NCBI GenBank assembly: GCA_021740785.1
Contig: JAIOZI010000017.1
Span: 1-64,000, forward strand
From: Melioribacteraceae bacterium
Lineage (GTDB): Bacteria > Bacteroidota > Ignavibacteria > Ignavibacteriales > Melioribacteraceae
Length of the DNA: 64,000 nucleotides
Direction: 5' to 3'
In this document: positions 17,608-25,804 of the stretch, piece after piece
How positions within the stretch are numbered: position 1 is the stretch's first letter
Layout of the letters: each line of letters starts with the position of its first letter
The notes under the pieces: model-generated
Told to the model about the DNA's origin: nothing
Seen by the model: the letters and a program-made list of their open reading frames with translations, nothing else
The model's database searches: none
Program-made: the position numbers and the translations under genes

Positions 17608-18957
17608 TTAATCGTAAATGTTAATATCAGTAATGTGTTCGTTTACTTTTACAATTTCTAATTCATCTTCCGGTACATTTAGAAATTCTCCGACCGGGGT
17701 AACTAGTTTTTGATAATTTAGTACAGCTTTAACAGTCATTTTACCGGGTGCCGCTTCAAAAGGTATGTTGAAAGTAAAAGTCTCAACCTTTGTTTCTCTC
17801 GGACCGATTCTGTAGTCAACTCCTAACGAAGCCGTGTTCCATTGTTGAATTGTCATCCTACCTTGAGGATCGAAATATGGCATCCTGAAAATTCGATCAC
17901 CGAACGGAACACCGTCACGTTGAACGCCTTTGAAATCAGGTATATCTTTTGCTATTCCCATGTCCTGGTATGCAAGTACATCAGCAGAGATTGTATATTC
18001 CTCGCCGTCGAACCCTTTTTTATCAACCGGCAAATGAAATGTATTTCCATCGGAATCAGTAGCTTCAACATGCAGCCAGACAATTCTGTCTTCAACAGAG
18101 CCGGTCGGAAATTTATGCCCGGTTTTCTGATTAAAAAGTGCAACCGTAAATTTCACAGTTTCACCCGGTTCAACTTCTCTTATATCCGGATGAATTCTAA
18201 GTTCAATCGTACCTTTGATTTTGCCATTATCATGTGCACCGTGAAATAGATGAAGTTTTGTATCAGGATATTCTACACCCATTGTTGCGGTTTTTGCCGC
18301 AGCTTTAGGCATATGACAATCCTGACACTGAACCCCTTCTTTGGAGTATGGACCTTCGCGCCATTCAATTTGAGTCGATTTCACCCAAATTCCGAAAGGA
18401 CTTTTTTCATTATGACAAATTCCACAGAAGTCGCCCGAACTATGAAGATCACTCTTTACAATTTCATGTGCCGGTGATGTAACCTCACCAATTCGGGAAC
18501 TGTATTTTGTTTTACCGGGACTCATGATATAATTAAAATTATAAGGTATATCACCTTCGAAACCGGTTATGCTGTGACAAACATCGCATGAAACTGCTTC
18601 ATTTGCTCTTGAATTTTCAGAAGGGCGGGGAGGAGGAACGTCACCCGCCAAATAGGATAGCGGTGCATGACATCCGTTGCATCCTTCTCTTACCTCAGCC
18701 ACCTTTTCATCTTTTTCAGCATGTGGGATTGCTAATTCGAAATATTCAATTTCATCCCAATGATGAGTATAAGCTTGAGACATCATTGATTGTTTCCACT
18801 GCTGGTAAAAATCCGTATGGCAGGATGTTCCGCAATATTCCGGCGTTTTGAATGCATCATAAGGAATTGATCCTAATCCACTCGCTTTCTGAGCCCATAT
18901 GTTAATTGAAAGGATGACTGTAAATATTATGATCGAATTTAATTTTAGTCTGATCAT
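17608..18957 (-). CDS. Exported multiheme cytochrome c (c554-like)
   Basis: About 449 residues. ATG 18957 is preferred over 18984 because TTGAGGTG precedes it at good spacing and it gives a clean signal peptide (MIRLKLNSIIIFTVILSINI, WAQ). Heme motifs are CNGCHAP, CDVCHSI, CGICHNE and CQDCHMP, plus an N-terminal YCGTSCHTDFY that has three residues between the cysteines (CX3CH). So there are four standard and one atypical site. The C-terminal ~200 residues are beta-rich (GETVKFTVALFNQKTGHKFP), as in cytochrome-c554-type proteins. It precedes the heme-motif barrel gene, suggesting an electron-transfer pair in the cell envelope. Confidence 0.85.
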   Translation of the reverse strand: MIRLKLNSIIIFTVILSINIWAQKASGLGSIPYDAFKTPEYCGTSCHTDFYQQWKQSMMSQAYTHHWDEIEYFELAIPHAEKDEKVAEVREGCNGCHAPLSYLAGDVPPPRPSENSRANEAVSCDVCHSITGFEGDIPYNFNYIMSPGKTKYSSRIGEVTSPAHEIVKSDLHSSGDFCGICHNEKSPFGIWVKSTQIEWREGPYSKEGVQCQDCHMPKAAAKTATMGVEYPDTKLHLFHGAHDNGKIKGTIELRIHPDIREVEPGETVKFTVALFNQKTGHKFPTGSVEDRIVWLHVEATDSDGNTFHLPVDKKGFDGEEYTISADVLAYQDMGIAKDIPDFKGVQRDGVPFGDRIFRMPYFDPQGRMTIQQWNTASLGVDYRIGPRETKVETFTFNIPFEAAPGKMTVKAVLNYQKLVTPVGEFLNVPEDELEIVKVNEHITDINIYD

Positions 18958-19138
18958 ATACACCTCAAGTTGGTTTGACTTCATTTGGTTTGAAACTTAC
19001 TAATTATATAAAATTAAAATAAGATATGCAAGACAGAGATATCTTGTTACGATTTAGTAATGTAAATAAATTTGCCGCTTCTATTTGTTGGCTATTAAGT
19101 TAAATTTGTGATTGAATTTTCATTAAATTAAATCAATT

Positions 19139-20392
19139 ATGCGAATAAAACTAATTGCAATCGTAATATTTCTAAATCTGAATTTGATTTATTCTCAGAA
19201 CGGAATTGTAAAATCATATTTTATTAATGGTAATAAATCTGCTGAATTGTCTTATACTAATGACGTTTACGACGGGACATGTATTTGGTACTATGAGAAC
19301 GGAAATGTGAAAGTAGAAAAAACATTCAGTATGGGAAAGCTAAACGGATGGGTACGTGAATATTACGAGAATGGTTTGGTTGAAAAAGAATATTATGTGA
19401 ACAATGGATTACTTGATGGTCTGTTCAAAAATTATTATAAAAACGGTGGATTAAAGGAAGTATTAAAATATAAAGCCGGCAGATTGATTAGTAGGGAAGA
19501 AGTACCATACGATTCAAATTTTGATCCGCCTATTTCTTACTATTCAGGAGCAAATAGGATTGATAAAATAAAAAAGAAAAAAGAAATAATAATTTGCGAT
19601 GCTGAAATTTGTCCCGAACCTCTGGGTGGAATGAAAACTATATATAATAATTTAATTTATCCGGAACATGCTAAAATGTATGGATTGCAGGGCAATGTGA
19701 AACTAATTGCATCTGTAAATTCTGACGGAAGAGTTGAGAATGTGACTGTAATTGAAGGCATCGGATTAGGATGTGACGAAGCAGCAGCGGAAGCTGTTCA
19801 GAAATCAAGATTTTTACCCGGCATGCGAAACGGAAAAAATACTGCCTCTAATGTTACATTGCAAATTGAATTTAAACTGGATAAAGATGAATTGGCGCTT
19901 GCTTCAACGCAGAAAGATAATGCGGATAAGCAAACAGAAGCAAACTTAGATGAATTGATTCAAAATCGAAAAAAAGACGATGTTAATTATTTGCAATTAT
20001 CAACTACTGATTCGCTTATTACAAAACCCGTACAAGTACATAGAAATCTTGAGTGCAGTATAGATGTTTGTCCAACCCCGATGGGCGGAATGACTGCGTT
20101 AATGGAAAACCTGGTAATACCTCAAAGAGCTTATCAATTAGGATTGGAAGGGGAAATTGTAATTATCGCAGACGTAGATAAGTACGGTTATGTGCGAGAC
20201 ACGGATGTAATTAAAGGATTGGGACATGGATGCGATGAAGCCGCCGAAGTTGCTGTTTTGGAAACGAAATTTGAACCCGGATTTATCGGAAAGGAAGCAG
20301 TAAGAGCCAATGTAAAATTAATAGTCCCTTTTAAACTTGAAGAAAATAGTGAAAAGGATACTGAAAACAATACTGAAAATAATAATCGGTAA
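19139..20392 (+). CDS. MORN-repeat protein with two TonB C-terminal domains
   Basis: 417 residues with signal peptide (MRIKLIAIVIFLNLNLIYSQ). Residues ~25-120 hold MORN-variant repeats (YENGNVKVEKTFSMGKLNGW, YYENGLVEKEYYVNNGLLDG). Two TonB C-terminal-like domains follow: PEPLGGMKTIYNNLIYPEHA...FLPGMRNGK and PTPMGGMTALMENLVIPQRA...FEPGFIGK, each with an unusual GxGCDEAA segment. There is no membrane anchor beyond the signal peptide, so it is not a classical energy transducer. It is more likely a periplasmic or surface protein binding TonB-dependent receptors or the cell wall. The C-terminus is Asn/Glu rich (ENNTENNNR). Confidence 0.8.
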   Translation: MRIKLIAIVIFLNLNLIYSQNGIVKSYFINGNKSAELSYTNDVYDGTCIWYYENGNVKVEKTFSMGKLNGWVREYYENGLVEKEYYVNNGLLDGLFKNYYKNGGLKEVLKYKAGRLISREEVPYDSNFDPPISYYSGANRIDKIKKKKEIIICDAEICPEPLGGMKTIYNNLIYPEHAKMYGLQGNVKLIASVNSDGRVENVTVIEGIGLGCDEAAAEAVQKSRFLPGMRNGKNTASNVTLQIEFKLDKDELALASTQKDNADKQTEANLDELIQNRKKDDVNYLQLSTTDSLITKPVQVHRNLECSIDVCPTPMGGMTALMENLVIPQRAYQLGLEGEIVIIADVDKYGYVRDTDVIKGLGHGCDEAAEVAVLETKFEPGFIGKEAVRANVKLIVPFKLEENSEKDTENNTENNNR

Positions 20393-20494
20393 TTAATACT
20401 TGAATATATTATTTTAGGGACGTAACTTGTTTTTACCGAATTCATGGTCTATTAACTATCTCTAATAATTTTTTGTAATACGAAATTCTTTTTA

Positions 20495-21493
20495 ATGATT
20501 ATAAATTTCACCAAAACGATAATATTCGCTGTTTTATTATTCCAGCTTTTCACCGGCTGCGAAACCAATCCGCCGAATGCCAACTCCGAAACTGATCTAA
20601 ATTTTAGTTTCTTGATTACTTCAAACATTCCCGGTGCAAAAATTTTTGTTGATGGGATTGATGTAAATAAAACCACGCCGGATACGGTTACCTTATTAGC
20701 GGGAACGCATAATGTTTCAGTTGAACTTGAGGATTATAATAAAGTAAGCCGGACAGTCAGCACGGATGAAATTACGGATTTTGAACTGGAATTTGTGCTA
20801 ACCCCTATAAACCTGTTGAAAACCGTCATCATGGAAGATTTTGCAAATGTAAGCTGTGTACCCTGTGTTACATCGAATAAAATAATTGAGCAATTGGCAA
20901 ATCATACATACGGAAGAAACCGGGTTGCGGTAATTAAATATCCAACAAATTTTCCTTTCCCAAACGATCCGTTTTATCTTCACGCCGGATCATTCGCGGA
21001 TGATCGAATTTCGTATTATAATATTTTGGCTGCTCCAACAATTGTCATTGACGGGATTCAAAAACCGTTATCTCTCGATTCTAATGATATCAAAAATTCA
21101 ATTGATGAGCGAATGCTGCTAACCTCAAAATTTACGTTATCGGTTGATGATAGTTTACAAGGTGATCAGATTTTTGCAAATGTAAAAATCATTTATTGGG
21201 GTGGAATTGATGATGCTTCCAATTTACTGTTAAGAACGGTAATAACTGAAACAAATATAATTTTTGAGGAACCGCCCGGTTCGAATGGTGAGACAATATT
21301 TCATGATGTTATGAGAAGAATTTTGGTCCCGGAATCTCCAATTAATTTCAGTATGCTCCAATCTGATATTCCAACGGAAATAAAATTATCAACAACGATT
21401 TCATCTTCTTGGAATCGAGAGAATTTGAATGTTGTTGTGTTTATTCAAGATGCTGTTACAAAGGAAGTTTACCAGGCAGCATCAACATATTAA
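20495..21493 (+). CDS. Lipoprotein with PEGA and Omp28-like thioredoxin-fold domains
   Basis: 332 residues. The signal peptide ends FQLFTGCETN, a lipobox. A PEGA-type beta domain follows (SNIPGAKIFVDGIDVNKTTP, LLAGTHNVSVELEDY; residues ~45-105). Then comes a thioredoxin-fold Omp28-like domain with IMEDFANVSCVPCVTSN (CVPC about residue 124) and a cis-Pro-like AAPTIVIDGIQ. It is the first gene of an operon whose other members carry the same fold plus type IX sorting tails. It is probably a membrane-anchored disulfide-active or metal-binding protein; the CxxC supports redox activity, but no substrate is evident. Confidence 0.8.
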   Translation: MIINFTKTIIFAVLLFQLFTGCETNPPNANSETDLNFSFLITSNIPGAKIFVDGIDVNKTTPDTVTLLAGTHNVSVELEDYNKVSRTVSTDEITDFELEFVLTPINLLKTVIMEDFANVSCVPCVTSNKIIEQLANHTYGRNRVAVIKYPTNFPFPNDPFYLHAGSFADDRISYYNILAAPTIVIDGIQKPLSLDSNDIKNSIDERMLLTSKFTLSVDDSLQGDQIFANVKIIYWGGIDDASNLLLRTVITETNIIFEEPPGSNGETIFHDVMRRILVPESPINFSMLQSDIPTEIKLSTTISSSWNRENLNVVVFIQDAVTKEVYQAASTY

Positions 21494-21511
21494 TAATTCA
21501 CGAGGTGATTT

Positions 21512-23530
21512 ATGAGAAGGTTGGCAATACTTCTACTCATTGTATTTATAATTTCAAGTTCTCTCAATGCACAAGCGCGTAAAATAGTTTTGCTTGAAGA
21601 AGCAACTAATGCAAGCTGCCCGCCTTGTGCCGCTAATAATCCTGGTCTGCAGGAGTTCTTTTCAAAACATTTTGGCGGAGTAATTTCCGTGCGTTACCAC
21701 GCCTCATGGCCCGGAGTAGATCCGATGTATTCACTCAATATTCCTGAAAATACAGCAAGAATAGATTATTATAATATTTCGGGAGTTCCGAATTATACAA
21801 TGGATGGTGTAAATTACGGTATACCGAGCAATACACTCTTCATGAAAAATCACATGAATGAATTAATTGCTGAAACTTCTCCCGTGAAAATAGAAGTTGA
21901 TGCAGAATTCAATCCCGATTCGGTAATAGTTTCGGTTAAGCTGATTGCATATAATGCAGTTACTCAAAGCAATTTAAAACTCCGTACATCCATAATTGAA
22001 AGAATTGTTTCTTATGCTTCGCCTCCCGGTACAAACGGCGAAACTGAATTCCCGGATACGATGCGTGATTTAATCCCGGATTCAAACGGTGAACCCATTT
22101 CGGAAATTAATGCAGGCGATACTTTAACTTATTCATATAGTGTGGCGGTTAATCCTCAATGGAATTGGGAGGATCTAGCTGTTGTATCCTGGCTTCAATC
22201 AGACGATACAAAGGAGGTTATCCAATCTAATATCAACATTCCTACTTTTATTATTTTCAGTTCGCAGCCTTCAGTTGAATTTATTGATACTAACAGTACA
22301 GTAGTTAGAAACTATAGTATATTTAATGACAATAATGATTCATTGAATATTGAGCTTCAAGTGTCGGAAAAATCATTACCCGGGGATTGGAGTTATGATA
22401 TTATGATTGACGGATTTCCGCAGGATTCAGTTTATTTTTCGATTGCTCCGGGTGATTCTGTATCTTTTGACCTACAGATACTTACCGGCTCCGATGCCGG
22501 AAATATCAATCTCGATTTATTCGCAAAAAATCTTGACGATCCGCATCAATTTGGTTTTACGAGAAGTTATAAAGGAATTTTGAAGAACGGCAATATTTTA
22601 GTTGTTGATAACGACGGTGGTGATAATTACGAGACAAATTATTTCAATATTTTGGAAGAATTGGAATTGAAATATACTGCAATTGCAGAAGCCGACCTGC
22701 TGCTTCTATCAGATGAAGTACTTGACTTTAATTTTGATGCGGTTTTTTGGAACGCAGGATGGGGATTCCCGGCTCTTGTTCCTGCTGATGTAGAATTTTT
22801 GGATCAATATTTAAATAACGTGGGGAATTTATTCATCGCGGGTCAAGATATAGGCTGGGATATTTTCGATTCCGATGGAAGCAGTAATTTTCAAGCCGCA
22901 AAAGATTTTTATAACATCACACTTGATGCAAAATATCTTGGTGATAATTCCAACACTTTCATTATGACAGGAGTAGAGTCTGATCCGGTCGGTAACGGTC
23001 TGGCATTCAGTATCGGAACGGCTTATGCAAGGTATCCTGAATGGATTGAAAGTAATACGGGCGGAAGTGTTGAATTTATTAAATATCAAGGAACAACCAA
23101 ATTCGGCGGTGTGCGTTACCAAAATAGGAAATACAAATCCGTTTATTTGGGAATTGGGTTAGAACAAATAACAAATTCTGAAATGAGAAAAATGCTTATA
23201 GAGAATACGCTTAACTGGTTCGGGATGCTGACTGATGTAAATAATGAGTCAGATAAATTCACAGTGAACAGTTATAAGTTATTCCAAAATTATCCGAATC
23301 CGTTTAATCCAACAACTGAAATTAAATACCAGTTAGTAGAGGACTCGCATATTAAACTGAAAGTGTTTGATATTTTGGGTAAGGAAGTTGCTGTACCGGT
23401 TGATGGTTTCGTTAAATCCGGTGTTCACACTTTTGAGTTCGATGCATCAAATATTTCAAGCGGTGTCTATTTTTATAAAATCGAAACTAATAATTTTACC
23501 GATGTTAAAAAAATGATGATACTCAGGTAA
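21512..23530 (+). CDS. Omp28-like protein with type IX secretion sorting domain
   Basis: 672 residues. Signal peptide (MRRLAILLLIVFIISSSLNA), then an Omp28-like thioredoxin-fold domain with EATNASCPPCAANN (CPPC about residue 37) and GVPNYTMDGVNYG. A beta domain (PSVEFIDTNSTVVRNYSIF) follows, then a GATase1-like alpha/beta domain (NILVVDNDGGDNYETNYF; GNLFIAGQDIGWDIFDSDG). It ends in the type IX sorting domain LFQNYPNPFNPTTEIKYQL...GVYFYKIET. It is expected to be secreted through the type IX system and cell-surface attached. The ribosome-binding site CACGAGGTGATTT lies 19 bases after the previous gene. Confidence 0.85.
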   Translation: MRRLAILLLIVFIISSSLNAQARKIVLLEEATNASCPPCAANNPGLQEFFSKHFGGVISVRYHASWPGVDPMYSLNIPENTARIDYYNISGVPNYTMDGVNYGIPSNTLFMKNHMNELIAETSPVKIEVDAEFNPDSVIVSVKLIAYNAVTQSNLKLRTSIIERIVSYASPPGTNGETEFPDTMRDLIPDSNGEPISEINAGDTLTYSYSVAVNPQWNWEDLAVVSWLQSDDTKEVIQSNINIPTFIIFSSQPSVEFIDTNSTVVRNYSIFNDNNDSLNIELQVSEKSLPGDWSYDIMIDGFPQDSVYFSIAPGDSVSFDLQILTGSDAGNINLDLFAKNLDDPHQFGFTRSYKGILKNGNILVVDNDGGDNYETNYFNILEELELKYTAIAEADLLLLSDEVLDFNFDAVFWNAGWGFPALVPADVEFLDQYLNNVGNLFIAGQDIGWDIFDSDGSSNFQAAKDFYNITLDAKYLGDNSNTFIMTGVESDPVGNGLAFSIGTAYARYPEWIESNTGGSVEFIKYQGTTKFGGVRYQNRKYKSVYLGIGLEQITNSEMRKMLIENTLNWFGMLTDVNNESDKFTVNSYKLFQNYPNPFNPTTEIKYQLVEDSHIKLKVFDILGKEVAVPVDGFVKSGVHTFEFDASNISSGVYFYKIETNNFTDVKKMMILR

Positions 23531-23539
23531 AACGGGGGA

Positions 23540-24265
23540 ATGATGAAAATTAGTATGTTAATTGCTTTTTTTATTTTTGTTTGCAATTTAGTTATTGCAC
23601 AATCATTCACTTTTGAACCGGTCGAAACTGAATTGAGTGGCGAGGTAGGCTCGGAGTTTGTGTTTGAATTTACAATTACTAATGAATCAACGGATAGACT
23701 TACGGTATATATTTTGCGGACTGAAAATAATCTGCCCGAAGGATGGTATTCTTCATTCTGCTTTGATTTTTGTTTTGCAAGTTATATTGATAGTGTTGCT
23801 ACCGACGAAACTTTCGGCACAACGCCTCTTTCTCCCGGTGAATCGAGAGAATTTACAGTTCATGTAACAGCACTTGATATTGAAGGGACTGCAACGGTTA
23901 GTGTTTTAGCAGCTAATCTTAATGACCCGGCTGATCATTTTAATTTTGATTTGACTGCAAATGCTTATCTCACCGACGTGAATGATGAAGGAAAAGTATT
24001 AGAGGAATTTAGATTGCTTCAGAATTACCCGAATCCGTTCAACCCTTCGACAAAAATCGGGTTTTATATTGATAAACCGGGTTATACAAACATTACCCTT
24101 TTTGATATTATGGGAAATGAGATTGCAGTTTTGTTCAATGATGATTTATCAATTGGATATCATGAGATTGATTTTGATGCTGAAAATTTAGCCAGCGGAG
24201 TCTATATTTACCGGCTTCACAATAATGGACGATATTTAATTCAAAAAATGATATTGGAGAAATAA
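23540..24265 (+). CDS. Small secreted protein with type IX sorting domain
   Basis: 241 residues. Tandem ATGs (23540, 23543) follow GGGGGA; the second may be used. A signal peptide ends near VIAQ. A single beta-sandwich domain of ~110 residues (EVGSEFVFEFTITNESTDRL; SPGESREFTVHVTALDIEGT) contains two Cys (FCFDFCF) and looks like an alpha-galactosidase-NEW3/DUF11-like Ig fold. The C-terminal sorting domain is LLQNYPNPFNPSTKIGFYI...GVYIYRLHNN. No enzyme motif is visible. It lies between two Omp28-like genes and overlaps the tlpA-like start by one base, so it probably acts with them at the surface. Confidence 0.8.
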   Translation: MMKISMLIAFFIFVCNLVIAQSFTFEPVETELSGEVGSEFVFEFTITNESTDRLTVYILRTENNLPEGWYSSFCFDFCFASYIDSVATDETFGTTPLSPGESREFTVHVTALDIEGTATVSVLAANLNDPADHFNFDLTANAYLTDVNDEGKVLEEFRLLQNYPNPFNPSTKIGFYIDKPGYTNITLFDIMGNEIAVLFNDDLSIGYHEIDFDAENLASGVYIYRLHNNGRYLIQKMILEK

Positions 24266-24765
24266 TGTTACAAAGAATTGTGCTCATAATATTACTTGTT
24301 TCAGCAGTATCATTTGCACAGAATGAAAATGACTTGAAGAGAATCCAGAATTTCTCGGCTGAACATCTAGACGACAATGTGGTAGAATTAAATGACTATA
24401 TTGGCGATGGACCGCTATTGCTTAACTTTTGGGCTACGTGGTGTAAACCATGTATCGAAGAGATGAAACAATTTCAAAAATTATATGAGAAGTATTCGGA
24501 TCAGGGTATGAAAATGGTAGCTGTATCAGTTGATTCCGAACGTTCTGTATCAAAAGTAAAACCATTTATAAAATCGCGCGGTTATACATTTGATGTTGTG
24601 TACGATACTAATGGTGATATTGCCAGACAGTTTTATGCACAATCAATTCCGTACACAATGATTGTAAATAAGAAGGGTGAGATTGTTTATACTCATTCCG
24701 GTTACATGAAAGGTGATGAAATTAAAACAGGTGAGATTATTGAAAAACTTATTAAAGCTGAATAA
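24265..24765 (+). CDS. TlpA-like periplasmic thiol-disulfide oxidoreductase
   Basis: 166 residues. Signal peptide MLQRIVLIILLVSAVSFAQ, then an AhpC/TSA-type thioredoxin fold with the active site NFWATWCKPCIEEMKQF (WCKPC about residue 57) and cis-Pro in AQSIPYTMIVNKKGEIV. TlpA/ResA proteins reduce disulfides in the periplasm, for example in cytochrome or copper-site assembly. The ATG overlaps the preceding stop by one base (TAATG), showing translational coupling. It sits among Omp28-like CxxC proteins and is a natural reductant for them. Confidence 0.9.
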   Translation: MLQRIVLIILLVSAVSFAQNENDLKRIQNFSAEHLDDNVVELNDYIGDGPLLLNFWATWCKPCIEEMKQFQKLYEKYSDQGMKMVAVSVDSERSVSKVKPFIKSRGYTFDVVYDTNGDIARQFYAQSIPYTMIVNKKGEIVYTHSGYMKGDEIKTGEIIEKLIKAE

Positions 24766-25804
24766 ATATATATTAGCATTTCTGTTAGTAATAAATACTA
24801 TAAATCTCTCTCAAACAGAAAGAATTTCCGTACTAGAATATGTTACAGGCAATTGGTGTCCGAGTTGTGCTTGTGGATATGTTTTTTTAGAGGACTCAAT
24901 TTATACCCAGTTTCCTAATACAATAATATTAGCATATCATGGTCCGAGTGACAGCGGTGATCCGTTTGCGGAATTCGAAGGGAATGATATAATTGATGAA
25001 ATGGAATTTTTTGTTTATCCTAGTGCAGTAATCGATAGAACGGGACCGCCGCAGTTTTTACCCACATGGGACGATACGCTGGCTGTACGGGAAACTGTTG
25101 AACCAACCGTAGAGATTATTCCGGAAATTACTTACAACAGTACTACAAGTAAAGTTAATATTGCTGTTGAAGTTACGGCTCTTACAGAATTACAAGGAGA
25201 ATATTCGATTAATTATATAATTACCGAAGATAGTTTGAACGGTTTTCAATCGGGGAGTGATACTTGTCCCGGAGATGAAAATTTCACTTTTAACAATGTC
25301 GTACGCTCGGTTATTAAGAATAGAGATGGCGGAATTTTGAAGGATTCTTTATGGTTATCTGGTGAGACTGTCTCACATGAAATCACTCACACCTTAGTTT
25401 CTGAAATTAATGTTAGTAACGCAAACTTGATAATATTTGTCAATAAAGTGAATGATGAAATTAACTCCTCGGAGATTCAACAGGCTGTAAAAGTTAAACT
25501 GAATCAAAATGTCGTTGCCGTAAATGAAACTGGAGCTGCGGTTAGTTATAAGTTATTCCAGAATTATCCGAATCCATTTAATCCCGTTACCAGCATTAAA
25601 TTTTTTCTTCCTGTTAATGACAATGTTGAGTTGACGATTTACGATATACTCGGTCGTAAAATTATCACTTTACTTGAAAGTGAAATGAATGAAGGCTATC
25701 ACGAGGTGAATTTTAGTGCCGTTAATTTGACCTCCGGAATTTATTTTTACAGATTGCAAACTTCACAATTTAACCAACTTAAAAAGATGACGCTTCTCAA
25801 ATGA
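24713..25804 (+). CDS. Omp28-like protein with type IX sorting domain
   Basis: 363 residues from the earliest start (GTG 24713 next to ATG 24716), which overlaps the tlpA-like gene by 53 bases. TTG 24740, preceded by CAGGTGAG at good spacing, is an attractive alternative and gives the cleaner signal peptide KNLLKLNKYILAFLLVINTI. The thioredoxin-fold Omp28-like domain carries YVTGNWCPSCACGYVF. Beta strands follow, and the protein ends in the sorting domain LFQNYPNPFNPVTSIKFFL...GIYFYRLQTS. It is expected to be exported by the type IX system. It overlaps the following gene by four bases. Confidence 0.85.
   Translation: MMKLKQVRLLKNLLKLNKYILAFLLVINTINLSQTERISVLEYVTGNWCPSCACGYVFLEDSIYTQFPNTIILAYHGPSDSGDPFAEFEGNDIIDEMEFFVYPSAVIDRTGPPQFLPTWDDTLAVRETVEPTVEIIPEITYNSTTSKVNIAVEVTALTELQGEYSINYIITEDSLNGFQSGSDTCPGDENFTFNNVVRSVIKNRDGGILKDSLWLSGETVSHEITHTLVSEINVSNANLIIFVNKVNDEINSSEIQQAVKVKLNQNVVAVNETGAAVSYKLFQNYPNPFNPVTSIKFFLPVNDNVELTIYDILGRKIITLLESEMNEGYHEVNFSAVNLTSGIYFYRLQTSQFNQLKKMTLLK

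Noticed and set aside
17842-18249. 135-codon plus-strand open frame
   Set aside because: It is antisense to the multiheme cytochrome; the cytochrome motifs make the minus strand the coding one.
19068-19108. TAAATTTG boxes upstream of the double-TonB gene as a Bacteroidota promoter
   Set aside because: The available TTG boxes are 10-13 or 26 bases away, not the ~19 expected, so the match is poor.
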